Source: Sphingomonas alpina (GTDB taxonomy: Bacteria; Pseudomonadota; Alphaproteobacteria; Sphingomonadales; Sphingomonadaceae). From it: 64,000 bases of DNA. The notes below the pieces were generated by a model. It searched no databases. It had not been told where the DNA came from and saw nothing but the letters and a program-made list of their open reading frames with translations. The translations under genes were made by a program, and so were the position numbers. Positions 24,994 to 34,435 of the stretch are shown here, one piece after another; the stretch's first letter is position 1, and each line of letters starts with the position of its first letter. The DNA is taken from assembly GCF_014490665.1 (NCBI RefSeq), contig NZ_CP061038.1, positions 1,612,001 to 1,676,000 of the forward strand. The letters run 5' to 3'.

Positions 24994-26493
24994 ATGTTTG
25001 AAAGCCTGAGCGACCGCCTTGGCGGTGTGTTCGATCGACTGCGGGGGCGCGGTGCGCTCACCGAGGCGGACGTGCGCGCGGCGATGCGCGAGGTTCGCGT
25101 TGCCCTGCTCGAGGCCGATGTCGCGCTGCCCGTGGCGCGCGATTTCGTCGACAAGGTCACTGAACTCGCGGTTGGTCAGAATGTGCTGCGCTCGGTCACG
25201 CCGGGACAGCAGGTCGTCAAGATCGTCAACGATGCGCTGGTCGAGATGCTCGGCTCGGACTCGTCCGAGCTCGAACTCGGTGTTACGCCGCCGGCAGTGA
25301 TCATGATGGTCGGCCTGCAGGGCTCGGGCAAGACCACCACTACGGCGAAGATCGCCAAGCGCCTGGCGAGCCGCGAGCGCAAAAAGGTGCTGATGGCGTC
25401 GCTCGACGTCAATCGCCCGAACGCCCAGGAACAGCTCGCCACGCTCGGTACCCAAGCTGAGGTCGCGACTCTGCCGATCGTGCAGGGCCAGCAGCCGGTC
25501 GATATCGCACGCCGTGCGCTGCAGGCGGCCAAGCTGCAGGGCTATGACGTCCTGATACTGGATACCGCCGGTCGCCTTCATGTCGACCAGGCGCTGATGG
25601 ACGAAATGCGCGCCGTCGCCGATGTCGCGCAGCCCGCCGAAATCCTGCTCGTGGTCGATGCGCTGACCGGCCAGGACGCGGTCAATGTCGCGAAGAGCTT
25701 CTCCGATCAGGTGCCGCTGACGGGCGTCGTGCTGACCCGCATGGACGGCGATGCGCGTGGGGGTGCGGCGCTGTCGATGCGGGCCGTCACCGGCAAGCCG
25801 ATCAAGTTCGCCGGTATGGGCGAAAAGCTCGACGCGCTTGAGGCATTCCATCCCAGCCGGGTTGCCGGCCGTATCCTCGGCATGGGCGACGTGGTCGGCC
25901 TGGTCGAGCGTGCGGCGGAATCGATCCAGCAAGAAGATGCCGAGAAGATGGCGGCGAAGCTGGCCAAGGGCCAGTTCGACATGGACGACCTGCGCAACCA
26001 GCTCGCCCAGATGCGTCGCATGGGCGGTCTTGGCGCGCTGGCCGGCATGATCCCCGGCATGAAGAAGGCGCAGGCAGCGATGGCGTCGGGCGCGGTCGAC
26101 GAGCGTATTCTGCTGCGCATGGATGCGATGATCACGTCGATGACGCAAAAGGAACGCACCAAGCCTGAAGTGATCAACGCCAAGCGCAAGATCCGTATCG
26201 CGAAGGGCAGCGGGACGACCGTGCAGGACGTCAACAAGCTGCTGAAAATGCACCTCGAAATGTCCACCGCAATGAAGAAGATCCGCAAGATGGGCGGATT
26301 GAAGGGCATGGCCGCGATGTTCGGCAAAGGCGGCATGGGCGGCGGAGGCATGAGTGGTGCCGGCGGCGCCGGTGGCCTGGGCGGTCTCGGCAATATGCTC
26401 GGCGGCGCCGGCGGTGGCGGGCTTCCCGGCCTTGGCGGCGGTCAGGCCAAACTGCCGCCCGGTTTTGAAAATCTGCTCAACAAGAAAAAATAA
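24994..26493 (+). CDS. ffh: Signal recognition particle protein Ffh
   Basis: 499 residues from ATG 24994. N-domain, then GTPase with P-loop [27 protein letters not shown] and [14 protein letters not shown], then the methionine-rich M-domain ([35 protein letters not shown]). A glycine-rich tail ([16 protein letters not shown] and similar) precedes the end [13 protein letters not shown]. It binds signal peptides on the ribosome with 4.5S RNA and docks to FtsY. First gene of the ffh-rpsP-rimM group. Confidence 0.95.
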   Translation: MFESLSDRLGGVFDRLRGRGALTEADVRAAMREVRVALLEADVALPVARDFVDKVTELAVGQNVLRSVTPGQQVVKIVNDALVEMLGSDSSELELGVTPPAVIMMVGLQGSGKTTTTAKIAKRLASRERKKVLMASLDVNRPNAQEQLATLGTQAEVATLPIVQGQQPVDIARRALQAAKLQGYDVLILDTAGRLHVDQALMDEMRAVADVAQPAEILLVVDALTGQDAVNVAKSFSDQVPLTGVVLTRMDGDARGGAALSMRAVTGKPIKFAGMGEKLDALEAFHPSRVAGRILGMGDVVGLVERAAESIQQEDAEKMAAKLAKGQFDMDDLRNQLAQMRRMGGLGALAGMIPGMKKAQAAMASGAVDERILLRMDAMITSMTQKERTKPEVINAKRKIRIAKGSGTTVQDVNKLLKMHLEMSTAMKKIRKMGGLKGMAAMFGKGGMGGGGMSGAGGAGGLGGLGNMLGGAGGGGLPGLGGGQAKLPPGFENLLNKKK

Positions 26494-26531
26494 CCCGATC
26501 AACATTCGATCAATCAAGGAAGACAATTACA

Positions 26532-27197
26532 ATGGCACTCAGCATTCGTCTGTCGCGTGGCGGCTCCAAGAAGCGTCCTTACTACAAGATCATCGTCGCC
26601 GATGCGCGCAGCCCGCGTGACGGCCGCTTCATCGAGAAGCTCGGCACCTACAACCCGCTCCTCGCCAAGGATTCGCCTGAGCGCGTCAAGCTCGACGCTG
26701 ACCGTGCCAAGCATTGGCTGAGCGTTGGCGCACAGCCGACCGATCGCGTTGCGCGCTTCCTCGACGTCGCCGGCGTGCGCGAGCGTCCTGCACGCAACAA
26801 TCCGAACAAGGCGAAGCCGGGCGAGAAGGCCACCGAGCGCGCCGAAGAGCGTGCGACCAAGGCGGCTGAAGCCGAGGAAGCCGCAGCAGCGGCAGCCGCC
26901 GCTCCGGCGCCGGCTCCCGAGCCTGAGGCCGCGCCGGTTGCCGACAGCAATGAAGAAGCCGAAGCGGTTGTAGCCGCTGAAGTCGAAGCCGCGACCGAAG
27001 AGCCGACGCCGGAAGCCGAAGCCGTGGTCGAAGCGACCGCGGAAGAAGCTCCTGCGGTTGAAGCACCGGCCGCCGAAGAGGCACCTGCTGCTGAAGAAGC
27101 ACCGGCAGCGGTCAACGAAGCGACGCCGAACAGCGATGCCGGCGACAGCGTCGATGCCGTCGAAGGTGAATCCGCACAGAAGCCTGCCGAGGGCTGA
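26532..27197 (+). CDS. rpsP: 30S ribosomal protein S16 with long Ala/Glu tail
   Basis: 221 residues; S16 is usually 80-100 residues. The first 80 are canonical ([30 protein letters not shown], then [13 protein letters not shown]). From about residue 90 the protein is a low-complexity Ala-Glu-Pro tail with repeats of AEEAPA type, strongly acidic and probably disordered. Tails on S16 are known in alphaproteobacteria but this one exceeds the ribosomal part. It is in the usual place between ffh and rimM. Confidence 0.93.
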   Translation: MALSIRLSRGGSKKRPYYKIIVADARSPRDGRFIEKLGTYNPLLAKDSPERVKLDADRAKHWLSVGAQPTDRVARFLDVAGVRERPARNNPNKAKPGEKATERAEERATKAAEAEEAAAAAAAAPAPAPEPEAAPVADSNEEAEAVVAAEVEAATEEPTPEAEAVVEATAEEAPAVEAPAAEEAPAAEEAPAAVNEATPNSDAGDSVDAVEGESAQKPAEG

Positions 27198-27673
27198 TGT
27201 CCACCGACCGCCCCGTCACGCTCGCCGTCGTCATTGGCGCGCACGGCGTGACGGGCGAGGTGCGGCTGAAGGTCTTCGCCGAGGACCTGACGCCCTACAA
27301 AAGCTTCAATAATGGCGCGTTGACGCTGAAATCGACACGCCATGGCAGCAACGGCATGATCGCGCGTATCGCCGAGGTGACCGACCGCAATGCCGCCGAG
27401 GCGATGCGCGGGACCGAGCTTACCGTGCCCCGTTCCGCGCTGCCGCCGCTCGCCGAGGGCGAATATTACCATGCCGACCTGCTTGGCTTACCGGCATTTT
27501 CGACTGGTGGCGACGCGATCGGCAAGGTCGTGGCGATCGACGATTTCGGTGCCGGCGACGTGATCGAGATCGAGCGCGATGGCGGCAAGCGCTTCATGGT
27601 GCCGATGAACGCCGATGCCGTGCCTGAATGGGATGGCGAGCGGCTGGTCGTGGCCGAGGATTTCATCTCCTGA
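27197..27673 (+). CDS. rimM: Ribosome maturation factor RimM
   Basis: 158 residues. The N-terminal barrel has VTLAVVIGAHGVTGEVRLKVFAED; the C-terminal PRC-barrel has YYHADLLGLPAFSTGGDAIGKVVAIDDFGAGDVIEIE and MVPMNADAVPE. It binds S19 and assists 30S head assembly. ATG overlaps the rpsP stop (TGATG). The next gene begins at its very end. Confidence 0.93.
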   Translation: MSTDRPVTLAVVIGAHGVTGEVRLKVFAEDLTPYKSFNNGALTLKSTRHGSNGMIARIAEVTDRNAAEAMRGTELTVPRSALPPLAEGEYYHADLLGLPAFSTGGDAIGKVVAIDDFGAGDVIEIERDGGKRFMVPMNADAVPEWDGERLVVAEDFIS

Positions 27674-28401
27674 GCCGCATTGCCGTCTTGTCCGACATTC
27701 ATGGCAATCTGCCCGCGCTCGAGGCGGTGATTGCGGATGCCGGGCGGCGCGGGTGCGATGTGTTCATCAATCTTGGCGATAGCCTGTCGGGACCGCTCTG
27801 GCCGGTCGAGACGGCCGAGCGGCTGATGCGCGAGGATTGGCCGACCATCGCCGGCAATCACGAACGGCAGTTGCTGACGCTCGAGCGCGGGCGGATGGGC
27901 GCAAGCGACGTTCATGCGCACGATGTGCTGGGTGAGTGTCATATGACCTGGATCGCTGCCCAGCCGGCGACGCTGGCCTGGTCGCCCGAGATCTTCATGT
28001 GCCACGGCACGCCTGGCAGCGATCTCAAGCATTTCTTGCACAGCGTCGGGCCGGCCGGGATAAGTGAGGCCAGCGATGACGAGATCGTCAGGCGAACTGG
28101 CGGTCGCCCCGAGGCCTTTCTGCTCTGCGGCCACACCCATTTGCCGCGCGCCATCACGCTTGCCGACGGGCAGATCGTGGCCAATCCCGGCAGCGTCGGC
28201 CTGCAGGCATTCGATGACGACCGTCCCTGGCCGTACCGCGTCGAGGTGGGCGACCCGCAGGCGCGCTATGCGATTATCGAGGATGGCGGGATCGAGTTCG
28301 TTGCGGTCGATTATGATCATGAAGCGGCGGCATTAAAGGCCGCACAGGAAGGCCGCGACGATTGGGCCCTGGCGCTGCGTACCGGGCGCCTTACCGCCTG
28401 A
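27670..28401 (+). CDS. Metallophosphoesterase (calcineurin-like), probable CTG start
   Basis: 243 residues if started at CTG 27670, where the protein would read (M)SRIAVLSDIHGNLPALEAV, a standard N-terminus. AGGA lies ten bases upstream. The only in-frame ATG (27628) lies 46 bases inside rimM, lacks a ribosome site and adds an unlike leader. Metal-binding blocks: DIHGN, NLGDSLSGP, GNHERQ, CHGTPGS and GHTHLPR. It is a YfcE/MJ0936-type phosphodiesterase; the substrate is unknown. It overlaps the rimM stop, and its 3' end overlaps the convergent oxidoreductase by 11 bases. Confidence 0.8.
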   Translation: MSRIAVLSDIHGNLPALEAVIADAGRRGCDVFINLGDSLSGPLWPVETAERLMREDWPTIAGNHERQLLTLERGRMGASDVHAHDVLGECHMTWIAAQPATLAWSPEIFMCHGTPGSDLKHFLHSVGPAGISEASDDEIVRRTGGRPEAFLLCGHTHLPRAITLADGQIVANPGSVGLQAFDDDRPWPYRVEVGDPQARYAIIEDGGIEFVAVDYDHEAAALKAAQEGRDDWALALRTGRLTA

Positions 28402-29305
28402 TCGGGCGCTGTTCATCGAGCAAATTGCGGATCGTGGTCGCGGCAACGCCGGCTTCACCCATCGCATGGCTGATCTGATCAAGGCCTTTCACCACATCGC
28501 CAGCCGCAAACAGGCCGGGAATACTGGTGCGCTGATGGGCATCGACCTCAAGACAGCCATCGCTGGAAGCGCGCGCGCCCGCCGCCACCGCCAGGTCGGA
28601 GCGGATTTTGGAACCCAGTGCGGGATAGATGGTGTCGAACACCATTTCGCCATCGGGCGTGGCCGCGACGATCCGATCGTCGCGAACCTGGATCGGCGTG
28701 CACGGCCCGTCGACATGTGCGATGCCCGCCGCATCGAGCCTGGCCCGGCATTCCTTGTCCAGGTCATGCGCGGCACCCGGCGCGATCAGCGTGATGTCGC
28801 TGGTAAAACCGCGCAGGAACAATGCCTCGCGCATGCCATGATCGCCGGTACCGATGACCCCGACGCGCTTGTCGGTCACTTCATAACCGTCGCAAATCGG
28901 GCAATAGCGCAGCAATCCGCGAGCCAATGCATCGTCATGCTCGTCGCGCGGCATGTCCGGGCGATTGTTGACCACCCCCGTCGCCAGCAACACGCTGCGT
29001 GCATGGAAGCTCGATCCTTCCACCTGAACGTCGAAGCCGTCATCTATCGGCACGATCGCCGTCACCTCGGCCATTTCACGCCGCGCGCCGAAGCGCTCCG
29101 CTTGCTCGAGCATCAGCGCGAGCAGATCGGTGCCCTTGATCCCATGGGGGTAACCCGCATGGTTGTGCGTGCGCGGGATCAGTGCGGCGCGGCTGTTGCC
29201 GCAATCGAACAATCGGATCGATAGATGGAAGCGCGCAAGATAGATTGCGGCGGTCAAGCCGGCGGGGCCGGCGCCGATGATGATGCAGTCGTCTTGCGTG
29301 TCCAA
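28391..29305 (-). CDS. Thioredoxin-reductase-like FAD oxidoreductase
   Basis: 304 residues. FAD-binding GAGPAGLTAAIYLARF, the redox CPICDGYE (CxxC) in the central domain, the NAD(P) site VIGTGDHGMREALFL and the C-terminal FAD block TSIPGLFAAGDVVKG. This is the class II pyridine nucleotide-disulfide fold. A true TrxB is possible, but HNHAGYPHGIKG and the single-gene setting suggest the TrxB-like group of unknown partner. It sits antisense between rimM and trmD. Confidence 0.85.
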   Translation of the reverse strand: MDTQDDCIIIGAGPAGLTAAIYLARFHLSIRLFDCGNSRAALIPRTHNHAGYPHGIKGTDLLALMLEQAERFGARREMAEVTAIVPIDDGFDVQVEGSSFHARSVLLATGVVNNRPDMPRDEHDDALARGLLRYCPICDGYEVTDKRVGVIGTGDHGMREALFLRGFTSDITLIAPGAAHDLDKECRARLDAAGIAHVDGPCTPIQVRDDRIVAATPDGEMVFDTIYPALGSKIRSDLAVAAGARASSDGCLEVDAHQRTSIPGLFAAGDVVKGLDQISHAMGEAGVAATTIRNLLDEQRPIRR

Positions 29306-29349
29306 TTGCTCATCCTTGCCTTCGTGTGGCCATTGCGTGAAGGAGAGCC

Positions 29350-30082
29350 ATGTCCTTCGCCGCCACCATCTTAACGCTCTACCCCGAGATGTTTCCCGGG
29401 CCGCTGGGCATTTCTCTTGCCGGACGCGCGCTGAGCGAAGGAAAATGGACGCTCGACGCGGTCAATATCCGCGACTTCGCGATCGACCGGCATCGGACCG
29501 TCGATGACACGCCGGCCGGGGGCGGGGCGGGTATGGTGCTGCGCGTCGATGTCCTCGCTGCGGCGATCGACAGTGTGCCCGGCGGTCGGCCAGTGCTGGC
29601 GATGACGCCGCGGGGCGCACCGCTGACCCAAGCGCGGATCAGGCAGTTGGCAGGGGGGACCCGGCGTCACGATCTTGTGCGGACGGTTCGAGGGATTTGA
29701 CGAACGCATCTTCGAAGCGCGCGGCGTCGAGGAAGTGTCGATCGGCGACTATATCCTGTCAGGCGGGGAGATGGGCGCGCTGGTGTTGCTCGACGCTTGC
29801 ATTCGGCTGCTTCCCGGCGTAATGGGCGCGGCTTCCAGCGGTGTGGACGAGAGCTTCGAAACGGGGCTGCTCGAATACCCGCATTACACCCGACCACCGA
29901 TGTGGGAAGGGCGCACGATCCCCGAAGTGCTGCGATCGGGGGATCATGCGAGGATCGCGGCCTGGCGAAAGTCGATGGCCGAGACCGAGACACGGCTAAG
30001 GCGGCCGGACCTTTGGGAGCGCCATATCGGTGCTCGGGTTCAGTCGCCCTCTGGCGCGCACGCGAAGACGAAGGACGAATGA
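29350..30082 (+). pseudogene. trmD: tRNA (guanine37-N1)-methyltransferase TrmD, frame-broken
   Basis: The protein reads as TrmD in two frames. 29350 onward gives [20 protein letters not shown]...[14 protein letters not shown]; from about 29657 it must shift to give [24 protein letters not shown] and YTRPPMWEG. The break lies at a run of six G (29653-29658); five G would give the standard GGPGV sequence. With one base removed the gene is 243 residues and complete. TrmD makes m1G37 and prevents frameshifting by tRNA; it is essential in most bacteria. A sequencing error or true frameshift are both possible. Labelled broken only because the frame is. Confidence 0.85.
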
Positions 30083-30083
30083 G

Positions 30084-30476
30084 ATGAATCTCATCCAGAC
30101 GATCGAAGCCGAGAACATCGCCAAGTTTCTCGAGACCAAGAAGATCCCGGAATTCCGCCCCGGCGACACGCTGAAGGTCGGTGTGAAGGTGGTCGAAGGC
30201 GAGCGCACCCGCGTTCAGAACTACGAAGGCGTGTGCATCGCGCGCTCGAACAAGGGCATGGGTTCGAACTTCACCGTGCGCAAGATTTCGTTCGGCGAGG
30301 GCGTCGAGCGCGTCTTCCCGCTCTATTCGCCGAACATCGATTCGATCGAAGTCGTCCGCAAGGGCGCCGTGCGTCGTGCGAAGCTTTATTATCTGCGTGG
30401 CCGCACCGGCAAGTCGGCGCGTATCGCCGAGCGCCGCGACACGCGTCCGGCCAAGGGCACCGTTGCCGCCGAGTAA
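30084..30476 (+). CDS. rplS: 50S ribosomal protein L19
   Basis: 130 residues from ATG 30084, just after the trmD stop. Family blocks: [34 protein letters not shown] and [34 protein letters not shown]19 is at the 30S-50S interface. It is cotranscribed with trmD, as in most bacteria. A long hairpin follows. Confidence 0.95.
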   Translation: MNLIQTIEAENIAKFLETKKIPEFRPGDTLKVGVKVVEGERTRVQNYEGVCIARSNKGMGSNFTVRKISFGEGVERVFPLYSPNIDSIEVVRKGAVRRAKLYYLRGRTGKSARIAERRDTRPAKGTVAAE

Positions 30477-30504
30477 TCGGGCGCGACAGTTTCAGGCGTC
30501 ACGC

Positions 30505-30534
30505 GGGGCGTGGAAGCGAAAGCTTCCGCGCCCC
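30505..30534. terminator. Hairpin between convergent rplS and membrane-protein gene
   Basis: A 13-base-pair stem (GGGGCGTGGAAGC / GCTTCCGCGCCCC, one G-T wobble) closed by a GAAA loop. There is no T-run on either side, but it stands between two convergent gene ends, so it probably stops both transcripts. Confidence 0.7.
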
Positions 30535-30541
30535 GTTCGCG

Positions 30542-31966
30542 TTACAGGCCGGGAATCAACCGCCAGGCGATGCACAGCGCAGTGACGAGCAGGGCGGGCG
30601 AGATCCCCCAGGCCAGCCGCTGACGCGACACGCCGGTATTCCCGCCAGCCAGATCGGCGGCGGTGATCGCCAGCGCGATGGCGGTCGCGAGCATGGTCCA
30701 CAGATGATAGCGCAGCTCGGCCGCGACGCTGAACACGCCATAGCCCAGCCCATAGAGCAGGGCGGACAGCGCGACCGGGATGACGATGCCGCGCGACGGC
30801 AACCGGCTCGCGATGGTCAGCACGCCGAACGCCAGCGCCAGCCAGACGATCGGCCAGTCGAGCGGCGTGTGTGCACTGGCCAGGGCGATGCCGTCGATTG
30901 CCGACAGCAGCGGGTTGGGGTGCACTTTATAGCCCCAGTCATTGGGGGCGGACTCGACCTGCACCGGCCGCTCGATTTCGTCATGGACGAGGAAACGCGT
31001 GTTGACGTTGAAGTGAGCAAGACGGTGCTGCGCATAGGCCACCGGATGCGCCAGGATCGCTTTGGCGAGGAATATGTAGGGGCTCTCGTGCCGCGCTGCG
31101 ATCGCCGCACGCACATCGGCGAAGCCGATCGCGCAGGGTTCGTCGACCCACCAGGAATAGGGATCCCATTTGACCGGCGAATAGCAATGATGGTTGACCG
31201 CGACCGCATCGGCCACGTCGACCGGTGGAAAGGCATCGACGCCGGCATGTTCGGTGATGCCGCCAAGATCGAAGATGACCAGCGACATTTCGACCCCGCT
31301 CGATTGCGCGCCGATCAGCCGGTTGGCGAGCGGCAGCGCCGCGATCATCAGCAATGCGGCGATCAGGGTCGTGCTCGCGAACCGCAGCCTGCTGCTCCGC
31401 GCCGCCGGCGGCATGAGCGCGACGAAGATCGGCACAGTGGCGAGGAATGCGTTGAAGCGCAGCGTCGCGGCGAACAGCAGCAGGACGACGCCGAGAACGG
31501 GAACCAGCGCACGGACGGCAGGGCGCGTTGCATAAGGCTGCCAGGCCAGCAGGCCGGTGGCGGACATCAAGGCCCCCGCCATCAGGCAGTCCTTCAGCAC
31601 TGCGCCGGTCAGGGCGAGCGAGATCGGCAGCAACCCGCATGCCGCCAAGGCCAGCGCCAATCCGGGACGTCGCTGCTTCAAGGCCCAGCCGGCGAGCAGC
31701 GCCAGGCCGCCCCAGAACAGGAAGAGCTGGAGCACCAGCATCGGCGCCGGTCCGCTATGGATCGGGATCAGCTGCCGCCACAGCCATTCCATCGCCGGTG
31801 GATGCCAGTCGTCGAACGCGCCGCTGGTCGCCTGATCATATTGGCGGATCGCGTCCCAGGTCATCAGTCCGGGCCAATAGGCACCGGCGGTCGCCGCCGC
31901 GCCGGCCATGATGACCAGTGCGGGCGATACGGCTGACAGCGCTTCGCGTCGGAACCACGACGTCAC
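30542..31966 (-). CDS. Polytopic membrane protein, GT-C glycosyltransferase-like
   Basis: 474 residues with about ten to twelve hydrophobic helices. The first loop has WPGLMTWDAIRQYDQATSGAFDDWHPP, with acidic residues after the first helix as in GT-C lipid-dependent glycosyltransferases. The loop near 225-330 is periplasmic, with the segment HCYSPVKWDPYSWWVDEP. No family name can be assigned with confidence. It is single-gene, convergent with rplS. Confidence 0.6.
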   Translation of the reverse strand: MTSWFRREALSAVSPALVIMAGAAATAGAYWPGLMTWDAIRQYDQATSGAFDDWHPPAMEWLWRQLIPIHSGPAPMLVLQLFLFWGGLALLAGWALKQRRPGLALALAACGLLPISLALTGAVLKDCLMAGALMSATGLLAWQPYATRPAVRALVPVLGVVLLLFAATLRFNAFLATVPIFVALMPPAARSSRLRFASTTLIAALLMIAALPLANRLIGAQSSGVEMSLVIFDLGGITEHAGVDAFPPVDVADAVAVNHHCYSPVKWDPYSWWVDEPCAIGFADVRAAIAARHESPYIFLAKAILAHPVAYAQHRLAHFNVNTRFLVHDEIERPVQVESAPNDWGYKVHPNPLLSAIDGIALASAHTPLDWPIVWLALAFGVLTIASRLPSRGIVIPVALSALLYGLGYGVFSVAAELRYHLWTMLATAIALAITAADLAGGNTGVSRQRLAWGISPALLVTALCIAWRLIPGL

Positions 31967-32089
31967 GGACTTCCCCTATCGATATTGCTGGGTGTTGCTC
32001 GGCTCAGTAAGGAGTGCCGTCAAGCTGCGCCATTCCGATCTCTCCGCACCGATCGACGCGGCGAGTTCCTCTCAAGGTCAGGACCGCTC

Positions 32090-32638
32090 ATGCCCCATCG
32101 CTGCCCCTGGGCCGATAACGACCCGATGATGCGCGCCTATCATGACGAGGAATGGGGCGTGCCGGAACGCGACAGCCGCGCCCTGTGGGAAAAGCTGATG
32201 CTCGACGGATTCCAGGCCGGGCTGTCCTGGAGCATCATCCTGCGCAAGCGCGAGGCGTTTCGCGAGCTGTTCCAGGGTTTCGATCCCGAGATCGTCGCGC
32301 GCTTCGATGAGGCGGATATCGAGCGGCTGGTGGTCGACCCGCGCATCATTCGGTCGCGCTCCAAGATCGTCGCGACGATCGGCAATGCGCGCGCCTATCT
32401 GGCGATGCGCGAGGCGGGCGAGGATTTCTCGGACTTTGTCTGGGGCATGGCGGGCGGCAAGCCGATCATTGGCGATGGCGTGCATGTGCCGACCAAGACG
32501 CCGCTGTCGGAAGAAATGTCAAAGGCATTCAAGAAGCGTGGCTTCAAGTTCGTCGGGCCGGTGATCGTCTATGCCTGGATGCAGGCGGTGGGCGTGGTCG
32601 ACGATCATCTGGCGGACTGTTTTCGCCGCCACGGCTGA
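32090..32638 (+). CDS. tag: DNA-3-methyladenine glycosylase I
   Basis: 182 residues from ATG 32090, with AGGA upstream. RCPWADNDPMMRAYHDEEWGVP opens the protein, and DGFQAGLSWSIILRKREAFRELFQGF and GFKFVGPVIVYAWMQAVGVVDDH follow. The zinc snap fits Cys and His at the start (RCPW, AYHDEEWG) and HLADCF at the end. It excises 3-methyladenine from alkylated DNA. Confidence 0.93.
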   Translation: MPHRCPWADNDPMMRAYHDEEWGVPERDSRALWEKLMLDGFQAGLSWSIILRKREAFRELFQGFDPEIVARFDEADIERLVVDPRIIRSRSKIVATIGNARAYLAMREAGEDFSDFVWGMAGGKPIIGDGVHVPTKTPLSEEMSKAFKKRGFKFVGPVIVYAWMQAVGVVDDHLADCFRRHG

Positions 32639-32646
32639 GGTGCGCG

Positions 32647-32781
32647 CTACATCACGTCGTGGAACATGAAATAGAGCATGACGATCCACGTCAGCAGGAA
32701 CAGCACGCCGAAGCCGTAGATCCATTTCTCCCGCAGCGTATCGATCCAGGTGCGGGTTTCCGGTTCATCAGGGTAATCCAT
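32647..32781 (-). CDS. 44-residue single-helix membrane protein
   Basis: ATG 32781 to TAG 32647. The product begins MDYPDEPETRTWIDTLREKW and continues with one hydrophobic helix (IYGFGVLFLLTWIVMLYFMFH). It is convergent with tag, starts before the DUF418 gene promoter area, and has normal codon use. Function unknown. A second gene on the opposite side makes this region short of other explanations. Confidence 0.5.
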   Translation of the reverse strand: MDYPDEPETRTWIDTLREKWIYGFGVLFLLTWIVMLYFMFHDVM

Positions 32782-32859
32782 TGCCCGACCTTAGCCCGGA
32801 TAACGCCCGTTTCAACCTCTCGCACGACAGGTGACGACGTGGACGATCAAGCGCTGCTC

Positions 32860-32874
32860 TGTATTTGCAATACA
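32860..32874. promoter_or_regulatory. Short palindrome upstream of DUF418 gene
   Basis: TGTATT-TGC-AATACA, a perfect six-base inverted repeat around a three-base centre, 45 bases before ATG 32919. It may be an operator; no regulator gene is adjacent. Confidence 0.3.
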
Positions 32875-32918
32875 CCGCCGGGATCGCCTATCCGACGAGA
32901 ATGGTGCGGGGAACAGCG

Positions 32919-34337
32919 ATGAGTGAAGCGACGATGACCACCGCGGCCGAGCCCGATGGCGCGCCGCGTGTCGCGAGCCTCGATATCCTGCGCGGGGTCG
33001 CGATCCTCGGCATATTGTTCATGAACATCAACGATATGGGCGGATCGCTCTGGGCTTCGTTCGGCGACGTCCGCCATCTCGGCTGGAGCAGGGCTGATCA
33101 AGTCGCCTGGTGGCTACGCGAGATATTCGCCGACGGGACAGCGCGCTGCATGCTGGAAGTGCTGTTCGGCGTGGGGATGGTGATCCTGACCGATCGGGCC
33201 GCGACTGCGCTCGACACGGCTGCGACCGGATCAGAAGGCGTGTTTCGCGCGGCCGCCCGCGTTCTGTTCGGCGACGGTGTCGTGATGCGGCGCTATTATC
33301 TGCGCAACTTCATCCTGTTCCTGTTCGGCCTGGTGCATATTTTCATCCTGTTATGGCCCGGCGACATCCTTCACACCTATGGCATCGCCGCGATGGTCGC
33401 CTTTCTGTTTCGGCGTCTGCAACCGGCGGCATTGCTGGGGTTCGGCCTGGTCATGGCCTTCGGCCTGCTCTTCTTTGGAGGGCTTGGCCTGCATGCCGAG
33501 CAGCAATCGCGCGTCGAGGTCGCCCAGTTGCAGGCCAGGCGCGACGCGGGGCAGACATTGACCGCGGAGCAGGCCAAGCAGGTGGCCGCCCAGGCAAGCA
33601 ACGAAGCAGCCCAGGCCAAGGGCAGGGCGGAAGAACGCGCGCGCGTCGCTCTGGAAGATAAAAGGCGTACGGCGACGACCGGTAATTTCATGACCTGGGC
33701 GACAAATGCCTGGACCACTATGCTGTTCCTGTGGGGCAGGTCCGATGGCATCGGCAGAGGAGAGTTTCTGGAGCCGCTGTTCGTGTGGGAGGCGGCGGGG
33801 ACGATGCTGATTGGCGCCGCTCTGTTCAAATGGGGCATTATTCAGGGCCAGAGGTCGCGCCGTTTCTACCTGGTGATGACGCTTGCCGCATACGCCATCG
33901 GCCTGACCGGCCGCGCCGCTGCGGCCTATTGGCAGGTGCAGTTCGACGCCTATCCGCACCCGATCGTGGCTACCAGCGAAGTGACCCGGCTGGCGACCAC
34001 GCTTGGCCATATCGGGCTGATCCACCTGATGCTCGGCAGCGCTCCCGGCAGGACGCTGCTCAAGCCGTTCGAGGCGGCGGGACGGACCGCGCTGACCCTC
34101 TATATCCTGCAGAGCGTGATCTGCCTGTGGGTGATCTATCCGCCGTTCGCGCTCGGACTGTACGGGCAGCAAGGGTGGATGGCGCTGATGCTGACTGCGC
34201 TGGCGCTGAATGCGCTGCTGCTCTGGGCGGCCAACTGGTATTTGCGTGACCATGTCATTGCGCCGGTCGAATGGGCGTGGCGGTCGATCATCGCCGGCCG
34301 CGTGCTGCCGATGCGTCGCAAGCCGGCCCTGAGCTGA
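32919..34337 (+). CDS. DUF418 membrane protein
   Basis: 472 residues from ATG 32919. About ten membrane helices. SLDILRGVAILGILFMNI is the opening motif of the DUF418/acyltransferase-3-like families, and the C-terminal part has the DUF418 pattern (GRTALTLYILQSVICLWVIY and WLRDH-type end). A charged 90-residue insertion with Gln/Ala-rich coiled coil lies near 205-255 (QQSRVEVAQLQARRD). Members may transport or modify a small molecule at the membrane; function not established. Confidence 0.82.
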   Translation: MSEATMTTAAEPDGAPRVASLDILRGVAILGILFMNINDMGGSLWASFGDVRHLGWSRADQVAWWLREIFADGTARCMLEVLFGVGMVILTDRAATALDTAATGSEGVFRAAARVLFGDGVVMRRYYLRNFILFLFGLVHIFILLWPGDILHTYGIAAMVAFLFRRLQPAALLGFGLVMAFGLLFFGGLGLHAEQQSRVEVAQLQARRDAGQTLTAEQAKQVAAQASNEAAQAKGRAEERARVALEDKRRTATTGNFMTWATNAWTTMLFLWGRSDGIGRGEFLEPLFVWEAAGTMLIGAALFKWGIIQGQRSRRFYLVMTLAAYAIGLTGRAAAAYWQVQFDAYPHPIVATSEVTRLATTLGHIGLIHLMLGSAPGRTLLKPFEAAGRTALTLYILQSVICLWVIYPPFALGLYGQQGWMALMLTALALNALLLWAANWYLRDHVIAPVEWAWRSIIAGRVLPMRRKPALS

Positions 34338-34435
34338 GTGGCGCACAGGTCACTTTACGTAGCGTCCGACGCCCGTAATAACGCCGCATCCGCCGCCCTT
34401 CGCCGGCGCAGAGAAATCGGGACTGGAGATGGACG

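Noticed and set aside
30233..31936. A 567-residue plus-strand frame over rplS and the membrane-protein gene
   Set aside because: Arg/Gln/His-rich low-quality translation, antisense to a membrane protein with clear hydrophobic helices.
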